DNA of 64,000 nucleotides, from positions 130,803,966 to 130,867,965 of the forward strand of contig NC_135718.1 of NCBI RefSeq assembly GCF_964656455.1, read 5' to 3'. The position numbers and the translations under genes are program-made. Position 1 is the first letter of the stretch; each line of letters opens with the position of its first letter. The stretch comes from Halichoerus grypus (lineage: Eukaryota > Chordata > Mammalia > Carnivora > Phocidae). Shown in pieces: positions 62,870 through 64,000 of the stretch. The notes under the pieces were generated by a model. That model searched no databases. It was not told where the DNA came from and saw only the letters and a program-made list of their open reading frames with translations.

Positions 62870-62950
62870 CATCTTTACAGGGTCAACACTTTCACATCCA
62901 CTATTTTATTGATCCTTCACTAAGCCTGTGAAGTCAGGGCCCTAGTTAGG
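62870..62950 (-). repeat. MIR fragment
   Basis: CCACTATTTTATTGATCCTTC and AAGCCTGTGAAGTCAGG fit antisense MIR. Confidence 0.5.
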
Positions 62951-64000
62951 TTGGATCCTGGGGTACAGAGGCTGTCGATGTCCATGAGCCCCAGAAAGGC
63001 AGTCAGAGGATGGGGTTCTACACCTGGCTCTCTCCCGGGTTGGCCACATGACCTGGGGCAGGTGATTCAGTTTCCCTACATCTCAGTTTGTGATTGGTCA
63101 AAAGAGACCCTGAACACAGAAGCTCTTTGTAAACTGTTAAAGGCTCCCCAGCAGCGGGGCATTTATGGTGGTGGCTCAGAGCTTAGTACTCCATACTCCA
63201 CTTAAATGCTGCTCCCTCGAAGGGGCTGAATGTGTTCTTCCTCCTGGCCCTGCGTCCACAGACACCCCCCCTGCACTTGTGAGGGTGGTCCCGAGAGGAC
63301 CAGGCAGGGCGGGGCATAGGAGGTGTGCCCAGGAGGGAGGAGGGGGGAAGGTCTGCCCGGTGCCACCTCCCTGCCCCGTGTCTGGCTCCCACTGGCAACC
63401 TGAGCCCTTGGCCTCCCAAGCTGCTCCTGGAATGTAAACCCCAAACAAAGCACATTCTTGAGCCGGTCACCAGCTCCTGACCCTTGGTAAGGGAAGGCAG
63501 GAGCCAGCATTTCTCTTGGCCCCGAATGACACCAGCACAATCTGGTGCTGGGGGTTGTTATCACAAGCCCGGATTAATAGGCTGGCTGTCCCCCACAGCT
63601 TATGAAAAGCCCGATCCTGACCTATTCCTCCCGTCAGAGCCTGCTGCAAAGGGAGACGGGACCCGATCCCTAAGCGAGGGGATTTGAAATACTGCTGATT
63701 TCCTGAATCTGATGCTTTGTGCCAGCCACAGGCTGTAGACGGAAGCCAAGGAAGAGGGGGCATTGTAAAGGTTACTCTCAATGTTACTGCTGTCTCTCGG
63801 CTCCTTGATTTCTGGCTTCATTCAACTCAGTTGTTTGCTACACATTTATTCCCTCAGTTATTTGTTACACATTTAGACACTGCGTGCCCAGCCCTCTGCG
63901 ATGCTCTGAGCCTCCAAGGATGAATGGCGCTGTCACGGTCCCGAGGAGAACCTACAAAGTTTTGTGTCTGGGGGTGATGTGTGGGGGCGGTGGCTGCATT

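Larger units (their letters stand above)
56834..64000. other. Flank upstream of NUAK2, no gene recognised
   Basis: Beyond the promoter are Can-SINEs at 57467, 58888 and 62682, MIRs, a 25-bp duplication at 57791 and an (ATTC)n tract at 60896-60922. The next gene in the human order (KLHDC8A, from recall) is not seen and should lie further right. The segments 59210-60880 and 63110-64000 show no feature I can support. Confidence 0.65.

Noticed and set aside
56834..64000. Search for KLHDC8A exons
   Set aside because: No kelch-repeat coding sequence was recognised on either strand, so the neighbouring gene probably begins beyond the right edge.

Overview
The window is nuclear DNA from a carnivoran mammal. 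It carries about 30 tRNA-derived Can-SINE (SINEC) copies. Most share a head reading GGGGCGCCTGGGTGGCTCAG, a CT-rich body and an AATAAA-rich tail. The body sequence resembles arctoid copies (bear, seal or mustelid type) more than dog or cat copies, but the species cannot be fixed from this alone. MIR, L2, L1 and MER5-like relics are also present. Genes have introns with GT/AG borders. There are no bacterial operons, CRISPR arrays or mobile gene systems.

Two protein-coding genes are supported and they are convergent, as I recall for human chromosome 1q32.1. (1) The 3' part of TMCC2 lies on the + strand. Three exons at 11581-14967 encode the conserved 462-residue C-terminal part, with coiled coils and two C-terminal membrane helices, followed by a 3'UTR to about 16252. 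An in-frame exon at 10800-10841, encoding 14 residues, fits an alternative first exon and would give a 476-residue short TMCC2. The long isoform's N-terminal exons are not in the window, so 1-10.8 kb is probably intron of that form. (2) NUAK2, an AMPK-related kinase, is complete on the - strand. Seven coding exons from 56608 down to 39278 encode 633 residues. It has a CpG-island promoter with a TATA-like box and two CCAAT boxes, and a 3'UTR ending near 38187.

Layout: 1-10.8 kb, presumed TMCC2 intron with an old L1 broken up by three SINEs; 10.8-16.25 kb, TMCC2 3' half; 16.25-38.19 kb, intergenic DNA between the two 3' ends, with many SINEs, an L2, a DNA-transposon relic, short tandem repeats and candidate CTCF, AP-1 and TEAD motifs; 38.19-56.73 kb, NUAK2; 56.8-64 kb, upstream flank with no gene recognised.

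I did not find a new biological system. The observations most worth checking are the TMCC2 alternative first exon, the (GC)n(CA)n repeat beside the NUAK2 exon 2 donor, the G-rich minisatellite just inside NUAK2 intron 1, and the nested or same-site SINE insertions with intact target-site duplications. Repeat borders are read by eye. Orthology statements come from recall of the human proteins, not from a search.
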